Under the pieces are notes generated by a model. It saw only the letters and a program-made list of their open reading frames with translations. It had not been told where the DNA came from and did no database searches. A stretch of DNA of 64,000 bases from Eledone cirrhosa (lineage: Eukaryota; Mollusca; Cephalopoda; Octopoda; Eledonidae), in contig OZ024740.1 of NCBI GenBank assembly GCA_964016885.1, positions 9,010,450 through 9,074,449 on the forward strand, read 5' to 3'. A program made the translations under genes and the position numbers. This document shows, one piece after another, positions 13,901 to 26,957 of this stretch. Numbering within the stretch: position 1 is the stretch's first letter; each line of letters begins with the position of its first letter.

Positions 13901-16319
13901 TATGTCAGTTTCTATTGGTATGTCAGTTTCGATTGGTATATCAGTTTCTATTGGTATATCAGTTTCGATTGCTATGTCAGTTTCGATTGCTATGTCAGTC
14001 TCTATTGGTTTATCAGTTTCGATTGGTATATCAGTTTCTATTGGTATGTTAGTTTCTATTGGTATGTCAGTTTCGATTCGTATATCAGTTTCAATTGGTA
14101 TGTCATTTTTTATCGGTATATCAGTTTCTATTGGTATATCCGTTTCGATTGGTATGTCAATTTCGATTGGTATGTCAGTTTCAATTAGTATATCAGTTTC
14201 TATTGGTATGTCAGTTTATATTGGTATATCAGTTGCGATTGGCATATCAGTTTCAATTAGTATGTCAGTTTCGATTGGTATATCAGTTTCGAATGGTATT
14301 TCAATCTCGATTGGTATGTCAGTTTCGATTAGTATATCAGTTGCGATTGGAATATCAGTTTCGATTGGTAAGTCAGTTTCTATTGGTATGTCAGTTTCGA
14401 TTGGTATATCAGTTTCGATTGGTATATCAGTTTCTATTGCTATATCAGTTTCTATTGGTATATCAGTTTCGATTGTTATGTCAGTTTCTATTGGTATATC
14501 AGTTGCGATTGGTATGTCAGTTTCTATTGGTATGTGAGTTTCGATTATTATATCAGTTACTATTGGTATGTCAGTGTCTATTGGTATATCAGTTTCGATT
14601 GGTATGTCAGTTTCTATTAGGATATAAGTTTCGTTTGGTATGTCAGTTTCGATTAGTATATCAGTTTCTATTGGTATGTCAATTTCGATTGGTATGTCAG
14701 TATCAATTGTTATGTCAGTGTCTATTGGTATATCAGTTTCGATTGGTATGTCAGTTTCTATTGGTATTTCAGTTTCGTTTGGTATGTCAGTTTTGATTAG
14801 TATATCAGTTTCTATTGTTAAGTCAGTTTCTATTGGTATATCAGTTTCGATTGGTATATCAGTTTCTATTGGTATGTCAATTTCGATTGGTATGTCAGTT
14901 TCGATTGGTATATCAGGTTCGATTAGTATGTCAGTTTCTATTGGTCTATCAGTTACGATTGGTATGTCAGTTTCTATTGGTATATCAGTTTCGATTGGTA
15001 TATAAGTTTCTATTGGTATGTCAATTTCGATTGGTATGTCTGTTTTGATTGGTATATCAGATTCGACTGGTATATCACTTTCTATTGCTATATCAGTTTC
15101 TATTGGTATGTCAGTTTCAATTGGTATGTCAGTTTCTATTGGTATATCAGTTTTGATTGGTATGTCAGTTTCTATTGCTATGTGAGTTTCCATTATTATA
15201 TCAGTTACTATTGGTATGTCAGTTTCGATTGGTATGTCAGTTTCGATTGTTATGTCAGTGTCTATTGGTATATCAGTTTCTATTGGTATGTCAGTTTCTA
15301 TTGGTATATCAGTTTCGATTGGAATATCAGTTTCGATTGGTATGTCAGTTTCTATTGGTATGTCAGTTTCGATTGGTATATCAGTTTCTATTGGTATATC
15401 AGTTTCGATTGCTATGTCAGTTTCGATTGCTATGTCAGTCTCTATTGGTTTATCAGTTTCGATTGGTATATCAGTTTCTATTGGTATGTTAGTTTCTATT
15501 GGTATGTCAGTTTCGATTATATATCAGTTTCTATTGGTATATCAGTTTCGATTGGTATGTCAGTTTCGATTAGTATATCAGTCACTATTTGTATGTCAGT
15601 TTCTATTGGTATATCAGTTTCGATTGGTATATCAGTTTCGATTGGTATATCAGTTTCAATTGGTATGTCATTTTTGATTGGTATATCAGTTTCTATTGGT
15701 ATATCAGTTTCGATTGGGATGTCAATTTCGATTGGTATGTCAGTTTCTATTGGTATATCAGTTTTGATTGGCATATCAGTTTCGATTAGTATGTCAGTTT
15801 TCGATTCGTATATCAGCTTCGATTTGTATATCAGTTTCGATTGGTATATCAGTTTTTATTGCTATATCAATTCCTATAGGTATGTCAGTTTCTATTGGTA
15901 TATCAGTTACGATTGGTATATCAGTTTCAATTGGTATGTTAGTTTCTATTGGTATGTCAGTTTCTATTAGTATATCAGCTTCTATTGGTATGTCAGTTTC
16001 GATTGGTATGTTAGTCCTCGATTTGTATGTCACTATCTATTGGTATATCAGTTTTGATTGGTATGTCAGTTTCAATTAGTATATCAGTTTCTATTGGTAT
16101 GTCAGTTTCTATTGGTATATCAGTTTCGATTGGAATATCAGTTTCGATTGGTAAGTCAGTTTCTATTGGTATGTCAGTTTCGATTGGTATATCAGTTTCG
16201 ATTGGTATATCAGTTTCTATTGCTATATCAGTTTCTATTGGTATATCAGTTTCGATTGGTATGTCAGTTTCTATTGGTATATCAGTTGCGATTGGTATGT
16301 CAGTTTCTATTGGTATGTG
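10917..16319. repeat. 18-bp satellite, 300-unit higher-order block, copy 2
   Basis: Second copy of the 5,403-bp block, essentially identical to 5,514-10,909. The one substitution I located is C at 9,647 (TTTTGATCGGT) versus T at 15,050 (TTTTGATTGGT). From about 12,260 onward this block also forms the start of the 15.1-kb duplication, so the stretch represented by 6,857-10,909 occurs a third time at about 27,361-31,413. Confidence 0.9.
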
Positions 16320-19300
16320 AGTTTCGATTATTATATCAGTTACTATTGGTATGTCAGTGTCTATTGGTATATCAGTTTCGATTGGTATGTCAGTTTCTAT
16401 TAGAATATTAATTTCGATTGGTATGTCAGTTTCGATTGGTATATCAGTTTCGAATGGTATTTCAATCTCGATTGGTATGTCAGTTTCGATTGGTATATCA
16501 GTTTCGATTAGTATGTCAGTTTCTATTGGTATATCAGTTTCGATTGGAATATCAGATTCGATTGGTATGTCAGTTTCTATTGGTATGTCATTTTCGATTG
16601 GTATATCAGTTTCGATTAGTATATCAGTTTCTATTGCTATATCAGTTTCTATTAGTATATCAGTTTCGATTGGTATGTCACTTTCGATTGGTATGTCAGT
16701 ATCAATTGTTATGTCAGTGTCTATTGGTATATCAGTTTCGATTGGTATGTCAGTTTCTATTGGAATTTCAGTTTCGTTTGGTATGTCAGTTTTGATTAGT
16801 ATATCAGTTTCTATTGTTAAGTCAGTTTCTATTGGTATATCAGTTTCTATTGGTATATCAGTTTCTATTGGTATGTCAATTTCGATTGGTATGTCAGTTT
16901 CGATTGGTATATCAGGTTCGATTAGTATGTCAGTTTCTATTGGTCTATCAGTTACGATTGGTATGTCAGTTTCTATTGGTATATCAGTTTCGATTGGTAT
17001 TTCAATCTCGATTGGTATGTCAGTTTCGATTGGTATATCAGTTTCGATTAGTATGTCAGTTTCTATTGGTATATCAGTTTCGATTGGAATATCAGATTCG
17101 ATTGGTATGTCAGTTTCTATTGGTATGTCATTTTCGATTGGTATATCAGTTTCGATTAGTATATCAGTTTCTATTGCTATATCAGTTTCTATTAGTATAT
17201 CAGTTTCGATTGGTATGTCAGTTTCTATTGGTATATCAGTTGCGATTGGTATGTCACTTTCGATTGGTATGTCAGTATCAATTGTTATGTCAGTGTCTAT
17301 TGGTATATCAGTTTCGATTGGTATGTCAGTTTCTATTGGTATTTCAGTTTCGTTTGGTATGTGAGTTTCGATTAGTATATCAGTTTCTATTGTTAAGTCA
17401 GTTTCTATTGGTATATCAGTTTCGATTGGTATATCAGTTTCTATTGGTATGTCAATTTCGATTGGTATGTCAGTTTCGATTGGTATGTTCATCCTCGAGT
17501 TGTATGTCAGTTTCTATTGGTATATCAGTTTCGATTGCTATGTCAGTTTCGATTGCTATGTCAGTCTCTATTGGTTTATCAGTTTCGATTGGTATATCAG
17601 TTTCTATTGGTATGTTAGTTTGTATTGGTATGTCAGTTTCGATTAGTATATCAGTTTCTATTGGTATATCAGTTTCGATTGGTCTGTCAGTTTCGATTAG
17701 TATATCAGTTCCTATTTGTATGTGAGTTTCTAGTGGTATATCAGTTTCGATTGGTATATCAGTTTCAATTGGTATGTCATTTTTGATTGGTATATCAGTT
17801 TCTATTGGTATATCAGTTTCGATTGGTATGTCTATTTCGATTGGTATGTCAGTTACTATTGGTATGTCAGTTTCGATTAGTATATCAGTTTCTATTGGTA
17901 AGTCAGTTTCGATTGCTATGTCAGTTTTGATTGCTATGTCAGTTTCGATTGGTATGTTAGTTTCTATTGGTATGTCAGTTTCTATTAGTATATCAGCTTC
18001 TATTGGTATGTCAGTTTCGATTGGTATGTTAGTCCTCGATTTGTATATCACTTTCTATTTGTATATCAGTTTCGATTGGTATGTCAGTTTCAATTAGTAT
18101 ATCAGTTTCTATTGGTATGTCAGTTTCTATTGGTATATCAGTTTTGATTGGAATATCAGTTTCGATTGGTATGTCAGTTTCTATTGGTATGTCAGTTTCG
18201 ATTGGTATATCAGTTTCGATTGGTATATCAGTTTCTATTGCTATATCAGTTTCTATTGGTATATCAGTTTCGATTGGTATGTCAGTTTCTATTGGTATAT
18301 CAGTTGCGATTGGTATGTCAGTTTCGATTGTTATGTCAGTGTATATTGGTATATCAGTTTTGATTGGTATGTCAGTTTCTATTGGTATATCAGTTTCGTT
18401 TCGTATGTCAGTTTCGATTAGTATATCAGTTTCTATTGGTATGTCAATTTCGATTGGTATGTCAGTTTCGATTGGTATATCAGTTTCAAATGGTATTTCA
18501 ATCTCGATTGGTATATCAGTTTCGATTGGTATATCAGTTTCGATTAGTATATCAGTTTCTATTGGTATATCAGTTTCGTTTGGTATATCAGTTTGTATTG
18601 GTATGTCATTGGTATATCAGTTTCGATTGGTCTGTCAGTTTCTATTGGTATATCAGTTTCGTTCGGTATGTCAGTTTCGATTAGTATATCAGTTTCTATT
18701 GTTAAGTCAGTTTCTATTGGTATATCAGTTTCGATTGGTATATCAGTTTCTATTGGTATGTCAATTTCGATTGGTATGTCAGTTTCGATTGGTATATCAA
18801 GTTCGATTAGTATGTCAGTTTCTATTGGTCTATCAGTTACGATTGGTATGTCAGTTTCTATTGGTATATCAGTTTCGATTGGTATATAAGTTTCTATTGG
18901 TATGTCAATTTCGATTGGTATATCAGATTCTACTGGTATATCACTTTCTATTGGTATGTCAGTTTCAATTGGTATGTCAGTTTCTATTGGTATATCAGTT
19001 TTGATTGGAATGTCAGTTTCTATTGCTATGTCAGTTTCCATTATTATATCAGTTACTATTGGTATGTCAGTTTCGATTGGTATGTCAGTTTCGATTGTTA
19101 TGTCAGTGTCTATTGGTATATCAGTTTCTAATGGTATGTCAGTTTCTATTGGTATATCAGTTTCGATTGGAATATCAGTTTCGATTGGTATGTCAGTTTC
19201 TATTGGTATGTCAGTTTCGATTGGTATATCAGTTTCGATTGGTATATCAGTTTCTATTGCTATATCAGTTTCTATTGGTATATCAGTTGCGATTGGTATG

Positions 19301-22300
19301 TCAGTTTCTATTGGTATATCAGTTGCGATTGGTATGTCAGTTTCTATTGGTATGTGAGTTTCGATTATTATATCAGTTACTATTGGTATGTCAGTTTCGA
19401 TTGGTATGTCAGTTTCGATTGTTATGTCAGTGTCTATTGGTATATCACTTTCGATTGGTATGTCAGTTTCTCTTGGTATATCAGTTTCTATTGGTATGTG
19501 AGTTTCGATTATTATATCAGTTGCGATTGGTATGTCAGTTTCGATTGGTATGTCAGTTTCTATTGGTATGTCAGTGTCTATTGGTATATCAGTTTTGATT
19601 GGTATGTCAGTTTCTCTTGGTATATCAGTTTCTATTGGTATGTCAATTTCGATTGGTATGTCAGTTTCGATTGGTATATCAGTTTCGAATGGTCTTTCAA
19701 TCTCGATTGGTATATCAGTTTCTATTGGTATGTGAGTTTCGATTATTATATCAGTTTCGATTAGTATGTCAGTTTCTATTGGTATATCAGTTTCGTTTGG
19801 TATATCAGTTTCTATTGGTATGTCATTGGTATATCAGTTTCGATTGGTATGTCAGTTTCTATTGGTATATCAGCTTCGATTGGTATGTCAGTTTCGATTG
19901 GTATATCAGTTACGATTGGAATATCAGTTTCGATTGGTATGTAAGTTTCTAGTGGTATGTCAGTTTCGATTGGTATATCAGTTTCGATTGGTATATAAGT
20001 TTCTATTGCTATATCAGTTTCTATTAGTATATCAGTTTCGATTGGTATGTCAGTTTCTATTGGTATATCAGTTGCGCTTGTTATGTCAATTTATATTGGT
20101 ATGTGCGTTTCGATTATTATATCAGTTACTATTAGTATGTCACTTTCGATTGGTATGTTAGTTTCTATTGGTATGTCAGTTTCTATTAGTATATCAGCTT
20201 CTATTTGTATGTCAGTTTCCATTGGTATGTTAGTCCTCGATTTGTATGTCACTTTCTATTGGTATATCAGTTTCGATTGGTATGTCAGTTTCAATTAGTA
20301 TATCAGTTTCTATTGGTATGTCAGTTTCTATTGGTATATCAGTTTCGATTGGAATATCAGTTTCGATTGCTATGTCAGTTTCTATTGGTATGTCAGTTTC
20401 GATTGGTATATCAGTTTCGATTGGTATATCAGTTTCTATTGCTATATCAGTTTCAAATGGTCTTTCAATCTCGATTGGTATGTCAGTTTCGATTGGTATA
20501 TCAGTTTCGATTAGTATGTCAGTTTCTATTGGTATATCAGTTTCGTTTGGTATATCAGTTTCTATTGGTATGTCATTGGTATATCAGTTTCGATTGGTAT
20601 GTCAGTTTCTATTGGTATATCAGCTTCGATTGGTATGTCAGTTTCGATTGGTATATCAGTTTCGATTGGAATATCAGTTTCGATTGGTATGTAAGTTTCT
20701 ATTTGTATGTCAGTTTCGATTGGTATATCAGTTTCGATTGGTATATCAGTTTCTATTGCTATATCAGTTTCTATTAGTATATCAGTTTCGATTGGTATGT
20801 CAGTTTCTATTGGTATATCAGTTGCGCTTGGTATGTCAATTTCTATTGGTATGTGCGTTTCGATTATTATATCAGTTACTATTAGTATGTCACTTTCGAT
20901 TGGTATGTTAGTTTCTATTGGTATGTCAGTTTCTATTAGTATATCAGCTTCTATTTGTATGTCAGTTTCCATTGGTATGTTAGTCCTCGATTTGTATGTC
21001 ACTTTCTATTGGTATATCAGTTTCGATTGGTATGTCAGTTTCAATTAGTATATCAGTTTCTATTGGTATGTCAGTTTCTATTGGTATATCAGTTTCGATT
21101 GGAATATCACTTTCGATTGGTATGTCAGTTTCTATTGGTATGTCAGTTTCGATTGGTATATCAGTTTCGATTGGTATATCAGTTTTATTGCTATATCAGT
21201 TTCTATTGGTATATCAGTTTCGATTGGTATGTCAGTTTCTATTGGTATATCAGTTGCGATTGGTATGTCAGTTTCTATTGGTATGTGAGTTTCGATTATT
21301 ATATCAGTTACTATTGGTATGTCAGTTTTGATTGGTATGTCAGTTTCGATTGTTATGTCAGTGTCTATTGGTATATCAGTTTTGATTGGTATGTCAGTTT
21401 CTATTGGTATATCAGTTTCGTTTGGTATGTCAGTTTCGATTAGTATATCAGTTTCTATTGGTATGTCAATTTCGATTGGTATCTCAGTTTCGATTGGTAT
21501 ATCAGTTTCGAATGGTATTTCAATCTCGATTGGTATGTCAGTTTCGATTGGTATATCAGTTTCGATTAGTATGTCAGTTTCTATTGGTATATCAGTTTCG
21601 ATTGGTATATCAGTTTCTATTGGTATGTCATTGGTATATCAGTTTTGATTGGTATGTCAGTTTCTATTGGTATATCAGTTTAGATTGGTATATCAGTTTC
21701 GATTGGTATGTCAGTTTCTATTGGTATATCAGTTTCTATTTGTATGTCCGTTTCGATTGGTATGTCAGTTACTATAGGTATATCAGTTTCGATTGGTATG
21801 TTAGGTTCTATTGGTATGTCAGTTTCGATTAGTATATCAGTATCTATTGGTATGTCAGTTTTGATTGGTATGTTCGTCCTCGAGTTGTATGTCAGTTTCT
21901 ATTGGTATATCAGTTTCGATTGCTACGTCAGTTTCGATTGCTATGTCAGTCACTATTGGTTTATCAGTTTCGATTGGTATATCAGTTTCGATTGGTATAT
22001 CAGTTTCAATTGGTATGTCATTTTTGATTGGTATATCAGTTTCTATTGGTATATCAGATTCGATTGGTATGTCTATATCTATTGGTATGTCAGTTTCGAG
22101 GAGTATATCAGTTTCTATTGGTATGTCAGTCTCTATTGGTATGTCATTTTCGATTGGTATATCAGTTTCGATTAGTATGTCAGTTTCTATTGGTATATCA
22201 GTTTCGTTTGGTATATCAGTTTCTATTGGTATGTCATTGGTATATCAGTTTCGATTGGTATATCAGTTTCGATTGGTATATCAGTTTCTATTGCTATATC

Positions 22301-23245
22301 AGTTTCTATTAGTATATCAGTTTCGATTGGTATGTCAGTTTCGATTAGTATATCATTTTCGAATGGTCTTTCAATCTCGATTGGTATATCAGTTTCGATT
22401 GGTATATCAGTTTCGATTGGTATGTCAGTTTCTATTGGTATGTCAGTTTCGATTGGTATATCAGTTTCGATTGGTATATCAGTTTCTATTGCTATATCAG
22501 TTTCGAATGGTCTTTCAATCTCAATTGGTATGTCAGTTTCGATTGGTATATCAGTTTCGATTAGTATGTCAGTTTCTATTGGTATATCAGTTTCGTTTGG
22601 TATATCAGTTTCTATTGGTATGTCATTGGTATATCAGTTTCGATTGGTATGTCAGTTTCTATTGGTATATCAGCTTCGATTGGTATGTCAGTTTCGATTG
22701 GTATATCAGTTTCGATTGGAATATCAGTTTCGATTGGTATGTAAGTTTCTATTGGTATGTCAGTTTCGATTGGTATATCAGTTTCGATTGGTATATCAGT
22801 TTCGATTGGTATATCAGTTTCTATTGCTATATCAGTTTCTATTAGTATATCAGTTTCGATTGGTATGTCAGTTTCTATTGGTATATCAGTTGCGCTTCGT
22901 ATGTCAATTTCTATTGGTATGTGCGTTTCGATTATTATATCAGTTACTATTAATATGTCACTTTCGATTGGTATGTTAGTTTCTATTGGTATGTCAGTTT
23001 CTATTAGTATATCAGCTTCTATTTGTATGTCAGTTTACATTGGTATGTTAGTCCTCGATTTGTATGTCACTTTCTATTGGTATATCAGTTTCGATTGGTA
23101 TGTCAGTTTCAATTAGTATATCAGTTTCTATTGGTATGTCAGTTTCTATTGGTATATCAGTTTCGATTGGTATATCAGTTTCGATTGGTATGTCAGTTTC
23201 TATTGGTATGTCAGTTTCGATTGGTATATCAGTTTCGATTGGTAT
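16320..23245. repeat. 18-bp satellite with 540-bp and 750-bp higher-order repeats
   Basis: Satellite continuing in the same orientation. A 540-bp (30-unit) internal duplication is visible: the 60 bases from 16,501 are identical to the 60 bases from 17,041. Around 19.8-21.2 kb a 750-bp period appears. It equals 42 units with one 7-bp deletion (the 11-bp unit in GGTATGTCATTGGTATATC, near 19,824 and 20,574) and one 1-bp insertion (the TCCTCGA unit near 20,232 and 20,982). The short unit recurs near 18,605, 21,627, 22,237 and 22,623. These indels break every long frame, so they argue against one continuous protein. Confidence 0.93.
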
Positions 23246-24355
23246 CATCATCATCATCATCATCACCGTTTTACGTCCGTTCTTCCACGCTAGCATGGGT
23301 TAGACGGGTTGTCCTGTTGTGGGCAGTGTCTGGTCGGCTGACCATGCCTTGCTCATACAGGAACTGATCTGGCTTGATTTCTACAGCTGGATGCCCTTCC
23401 TAACACCAACCTCATTTACAGTGAGTGCTGGGTGCTTTTTCGTGGCGCCTACACGTCCACTTTACAGTGTGGGCTGGGTGCTTTTTTGCCGTGGCACCTC
23501 CACGACCACCTTGCGGTGGGGGGGGGGCATATTGTTTATATGCTTCAGCATGTACCCATGGGAGGTCGGGTACCCTGTATTACTGCGTGACGCCAGAAGT
23601 CACGGTCGTGTGTCATTGACTTTGAGAGGTGTAGTTGGGTAAGGTCGGCTTTTATCACCTCATCCCAAGTCATCTTGGGTCTCCCCACTCCGCGGTTTCC
23701 ATCAACTTCTAGTGCTCTGCACCTTTTTATGCAGCTGTCATCCTTCATACGCATCACATGTCCATACCAGCGTAACCGCCTCTCCTGCACGCAGCATTTG
23801 ATTCCTCTTATGCTCAGTCTCTCTCTCAATTCATTTATGCTTTGTCGTTCACGTATATTACTGTTACACATCCATCGGAGCATGCAGGCTTCGTTTCTCT
23901 CTAATCTACGTAAGTCTTCCACCTTCAGCGCCCAGGTCTCACTACCATGCAACATCGCTGTTCGGATACACGCATCATACAGTCTGCCTTTCATTCTGAG
24001 GGAGAAGCCTTTTGCAGCTAGCACTGGTAGTAGTTCCCTAAACTTCTTCCATCCCGTTCTTACCCTAGTTATTGTACTTTCTGAGCACCCACCTCCGTTG
24101 CTAATTCGGTCACCTAGGTAGCAGAAGCTGTCTACTGTTTCTACAGGGCCCTCCCAGAGATTGGTGGTACTTGTTTCCTGTGGCTGTTTGCTTGTTGTTT
24201 CAGCACAGCTGCTGCATGTGTATCCTACATTCTTAATTAAGCTTCCTGAGATCCCACTACATCTCTTGTGTACCCATTGTTTGCATTTGGGGCAAAGAAT
24301 GGAGTTCCTACCTACACCTTTCCTACATACTGAGCAAGGCCATTTCCCTGAGGGT
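23246..24355 (-). mobile_element. 5'-truncated RTE-like LINE fragment with 3' tail
   Basis: A 1.1-kb insertion in the satellite, antisense to the window. Read on the minus strand it runs from the zinc-finger part of the LINE ORF through the stop codon and 3' UTR to a (GAT)n tail (ATC repeats at 23,246 onward). It is very similar to 43,636-44,752 and belongs to the same subfamily. The 5' break is at the codons for P-S-G-K (residue about 771 of the intact ORF). The flanks read GATTGGTAT on the left and GGTATATCAG on the right, compatible with a short target duplication of GGTAT, although the repeated target makes this weak. There is a run of 10 G at 23,518-23,527. Confidence 0.93.
23545..24355 (-). 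pseudogene. LINE ORF remnant: PHD-type finger and C-terminal region
   Basis: About 269 codons matching residues 771-1,039 of the intact LINE protein: the complete C4HC3 zinc-finger block, the 'LYDACIRTAMLHGSETWAL' block, the GRPKMTWDEV motif and the C-terminus ending RPPMGTC. The endonuclease and reverse transcriptase domains are missing, so it cannot be an active enzyme. I read every codon from 24,024 to 24,355 and found no stop; 5' to that the frame runs directly into the satellite's ETDIPI frame without a start codon of its own. The fragment reads HGSETW, whereas the duplicated copy has HGCETW. Confidence 0.85.
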
Positions 24356-26567
24356 ATATCAGTTTCTATTGCTATATCAGTTTCGAATGGTCTTTCAATC
24401 TCAATTGGTATGTCAGTTTCGATTGGTATATCAGTTTCGATTAGTATGTCAGTTTCTATTGGTATATCAGTTTCGTTTGGTATATCAGTTTCTATTGGTA
24501 TGTCATTGGTATATTAGTTTCGATTGGTATGTCAGTTTCTATTGGTATATCAGCTTCGATTGGTATGTCAGTTTCGATTGGTATATCAGTTTCGATTGGA
24601 ATATCAGTTTCGATTGGTATGTAAGTTTCTATTTGTATGTCAGTTTCGATTGGTATATCAGTTTCGATTGGTATATCAGTTTCTATTGCTATATCAGTTT
24701 CTATTGGTATATCAGTTTTGATTGGTATATCAGTTTCTATTGGTATATCAGTTGCGATTGGTATGTCAGTTTCGATTGTTATGTCAGTGTATATTGGTAT
24801 ATCAGTTTTGATTGGTATGTCAGTTTCTATTGGTATATCACTTTCGTTTGGTATGTCAGTTTCGATTAGTATATCAGTTTCTATTGGTATGTCAATTTCG
24901 ATTGGTATGTCAGTTTCGATTGGTATATCAGTTTCGAATGGTATTTCAATCTCGATTGGTATGTCAGTTTCGATTGGTATATCAGTTTCGATTAGTATGT
25001 CAGTTTCTATTGGTATATCAGTTTCGTTTGGTATATCAGTTTGTATTGGTATGTCATTGGTATATCAGTTTCGATTGGTATGTCAGTTTCTATTGGTATA
25101 TCAGCTTCGATTGCTATGTCAGTTTCTATTGGTATATCAGTTGCGATTGGTATGTGAGTTTCGATTATTATATCAGTTACTATTGGTATGTGAGTTTTGA
25201 TTGGTATGTCAGTTTCGATTGTTATGTCAGTGTCTATTGGTATATCAGTTTCGATTGGTATGTCAGTTTCGATAGTATATCAGTTTCTATTGGTATGTCA
25301 GTTTCGATTGGTATATCAGTTTCGATTTGTATGTCAGTTTCTATTCGTATATCAGTTTCGATTGGTATATCAGTTTCGATTGGTATGTCATTGGTATATC
25401 AGTTTCGATTGGTATGTCAGTTTCTATTGGTATATCAGTTTCTATTTGTATGTCCGTTTCGATTGGTATGTCAGTTACTATAGGTATATCAGTTTCGATT
25501 GGTATGTCAGTTTCTATTGGTATATCAGTTTCAATTGGTATATCAGTTTCTATTGTTATATCAGTTTCTATTAGTATATCAGTTTCTATTGATATGTCAG
25601 TCTCTATTGGTATATCAGTTTCGATTGGTATGTCAGTTTCGATTGGTACGTCAGTTTCGATTGGTATATCAGTTTCTATTGGTATATCAGTTTCGATTGC
25701 TATGTCAGTTTCGATTGCTATGTCAGTCTCTATTGGTTTATCAGTTTCGATTGGTATATCAGTTTCTATTGGTATGTTAGTTTCTATTGGTATGTCAGTT
25801 TCGATTAGTATATCAGTTTCTATTGGTATATCAGTTTCGATTGGTATGTCAGTTTCGATTAGTATATCAGTTACTATTTGTATGTCAGTTTCGATTGGTA
25901 TATCAGTTTCAATTGGTATGTCATTTTTGATTGGTATATCAGTTTCTATTGGTATATCAGTTTCGATTGGTATGTCAATTTCGATTGGTATGTCAGTTTC
26001 TATTGGTATGTCAGTTTCGATTGGTATGTCAGTTTCTATTGGTATATCAGTTTCTATTGGTATGTCAGTTGCTATTGTTATATCAGTTTCGATTGGTATA
26101 TCAGTTTCGATTGTTATGTCAATTTCGATTGTTATGTCAGTTTCGATTGGTATATCAGATTCGACTGATATATCACTTTCTATTGATATATCAGTTTCTA
26201 TTGGTATGTCAGTTTCAATTGGTATGTCAGTTTCGATTGGTATATCAGTTTAGAGTGGTATTTCAATCTCGATTGGTATGTCAGTTTCGATTGGTATATC
26301 AGTTACAATTGGTATAACAGTTTCAATTGGTATGTCAGTTTCTATTGGTATGTCAGTTTCGATTGGTATGTCAATTTCGATTGGTATATCAGTTTCTATT
26401 GCTATATCAGTTTCTATGGTATATCAGTTTCGATTGGTATGTCAGTTTCTATTGTTATGTGAGTTTCGATTATTATATCAGTTACTATTGGTATGTCAGT
26501 TTCGATTGGTATGTCAGTCTCGATTGTTATGTCAGTGTCTATTGGTATATAAGTTTCGTTTGGTATG
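24356..26567. repeat. 18-bp satellite between two LINE fragments (copy A)
   Basis: About 2.2 kb of 18-bp satellite rich in the short 11-bp unit (near 24,503, 25,061 and 25,387) and with a 1-bp loss near 25,270 (TTTCGATAGTATATC). No gene is supported. It ends in TTTGGTATG, where the plus-strand LINE 3' fragment starts. Confidence 0.93.
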
Positions 26568-26957
26568 CCTCTCAAAGTCAATGACACACGACCGTGACTT
26601 CTGGCGTCACGCAGTAATACAGGGTACCCGACCTCCCATGGGTACATGCTGAAGCATATAAACAATATGCCCCCACTCCCCCCACCGCAAGGTGGTCGTG
26701 GAGGTGACACAGCAAAAAAGCACCCAGCCCACACTGTAAACAGGACGTGTAGGCGCCACGAGAAAGCACCCAGCACACACTGTAAATGAGGTTGGTGTTA
26801 GGAAGGGTATCCAGCTGTAGAAATCAAGCCAGATCAGTTCCTGTATGAGCAAGGCATGGCCAGCCGACCAGACACTGCCCACAACAGGACAACCCGTCTA
26901 ACCCATGCTAGCGTGGAAGAACGGACGTAAAACAGTGATGATGGTGATGATGATGAT
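26568..26957 (+). mobile_element. Short 3' fragment of RTE-like LINE (last ~20 codons plus 3' UTR)
   Basis: A 390-bp insertion starting at CCTCTCAAAGTCAATGAC. It encodes the LINE C-terminus (LSKSMTHDRDFWRH to PMGTC), followed by the 3' UTR with its GGTGTTAGGAAGGG motif and a degenerate (GAT)n tail that rejoins the satellite as ATGTCAG. The first 3' stem-loop is damaged here: CGTGG-AGGTG is followed by ACACA instead of CCACG. No tRNA-like head is present, so it is a truncated LINE end and not a typical tRNA-derived SINE. The open satellite frame QFRLVC reads straight into it. Confidence 0.9.

Noticed and set aside
16011..17492. 493-codon reverse-strand frame of ETDIPI repeats, and the similar long frames throughout the satellite
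   Set aside because: The 18-bp unit has no stop in five frames, so such frames are automatic. They overlap each other in several frames, end at simple indels of the repeat, and show no domain or signal peptide. Not annotated as genes.
1..23245. CRISPR-like repeat/spacer array
   Set aside because: The repeats are contiguous 18-mers without spacers, and the surrounding elements are eukaryotic retrotransposons.
23319..23642. Small frames in the LINE 3' UTR (and their copies at 26.6, 38.4, 41.7, 43.7, 58.4 and 62.2 kb)
   Set aside because: They recur in every copy of the LINE tail, in both orientations, and contain only UTR sequence.
23236..24365. Firm target-site duplications of the LINE insertions
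   Set aside because: Candidates (GGTAT, ATG, ATGTCA) exist, but they are part of the satellite unit or blend with the GAT tail, so their length cannot be fixed from this sequence.
26568..26957. tRNA-derived SINE
   Set aside because: The 3' end resembles cephalopod SINE tails, but the 5' part is LINE coding sequence with no A/B-box tRNA-like head.
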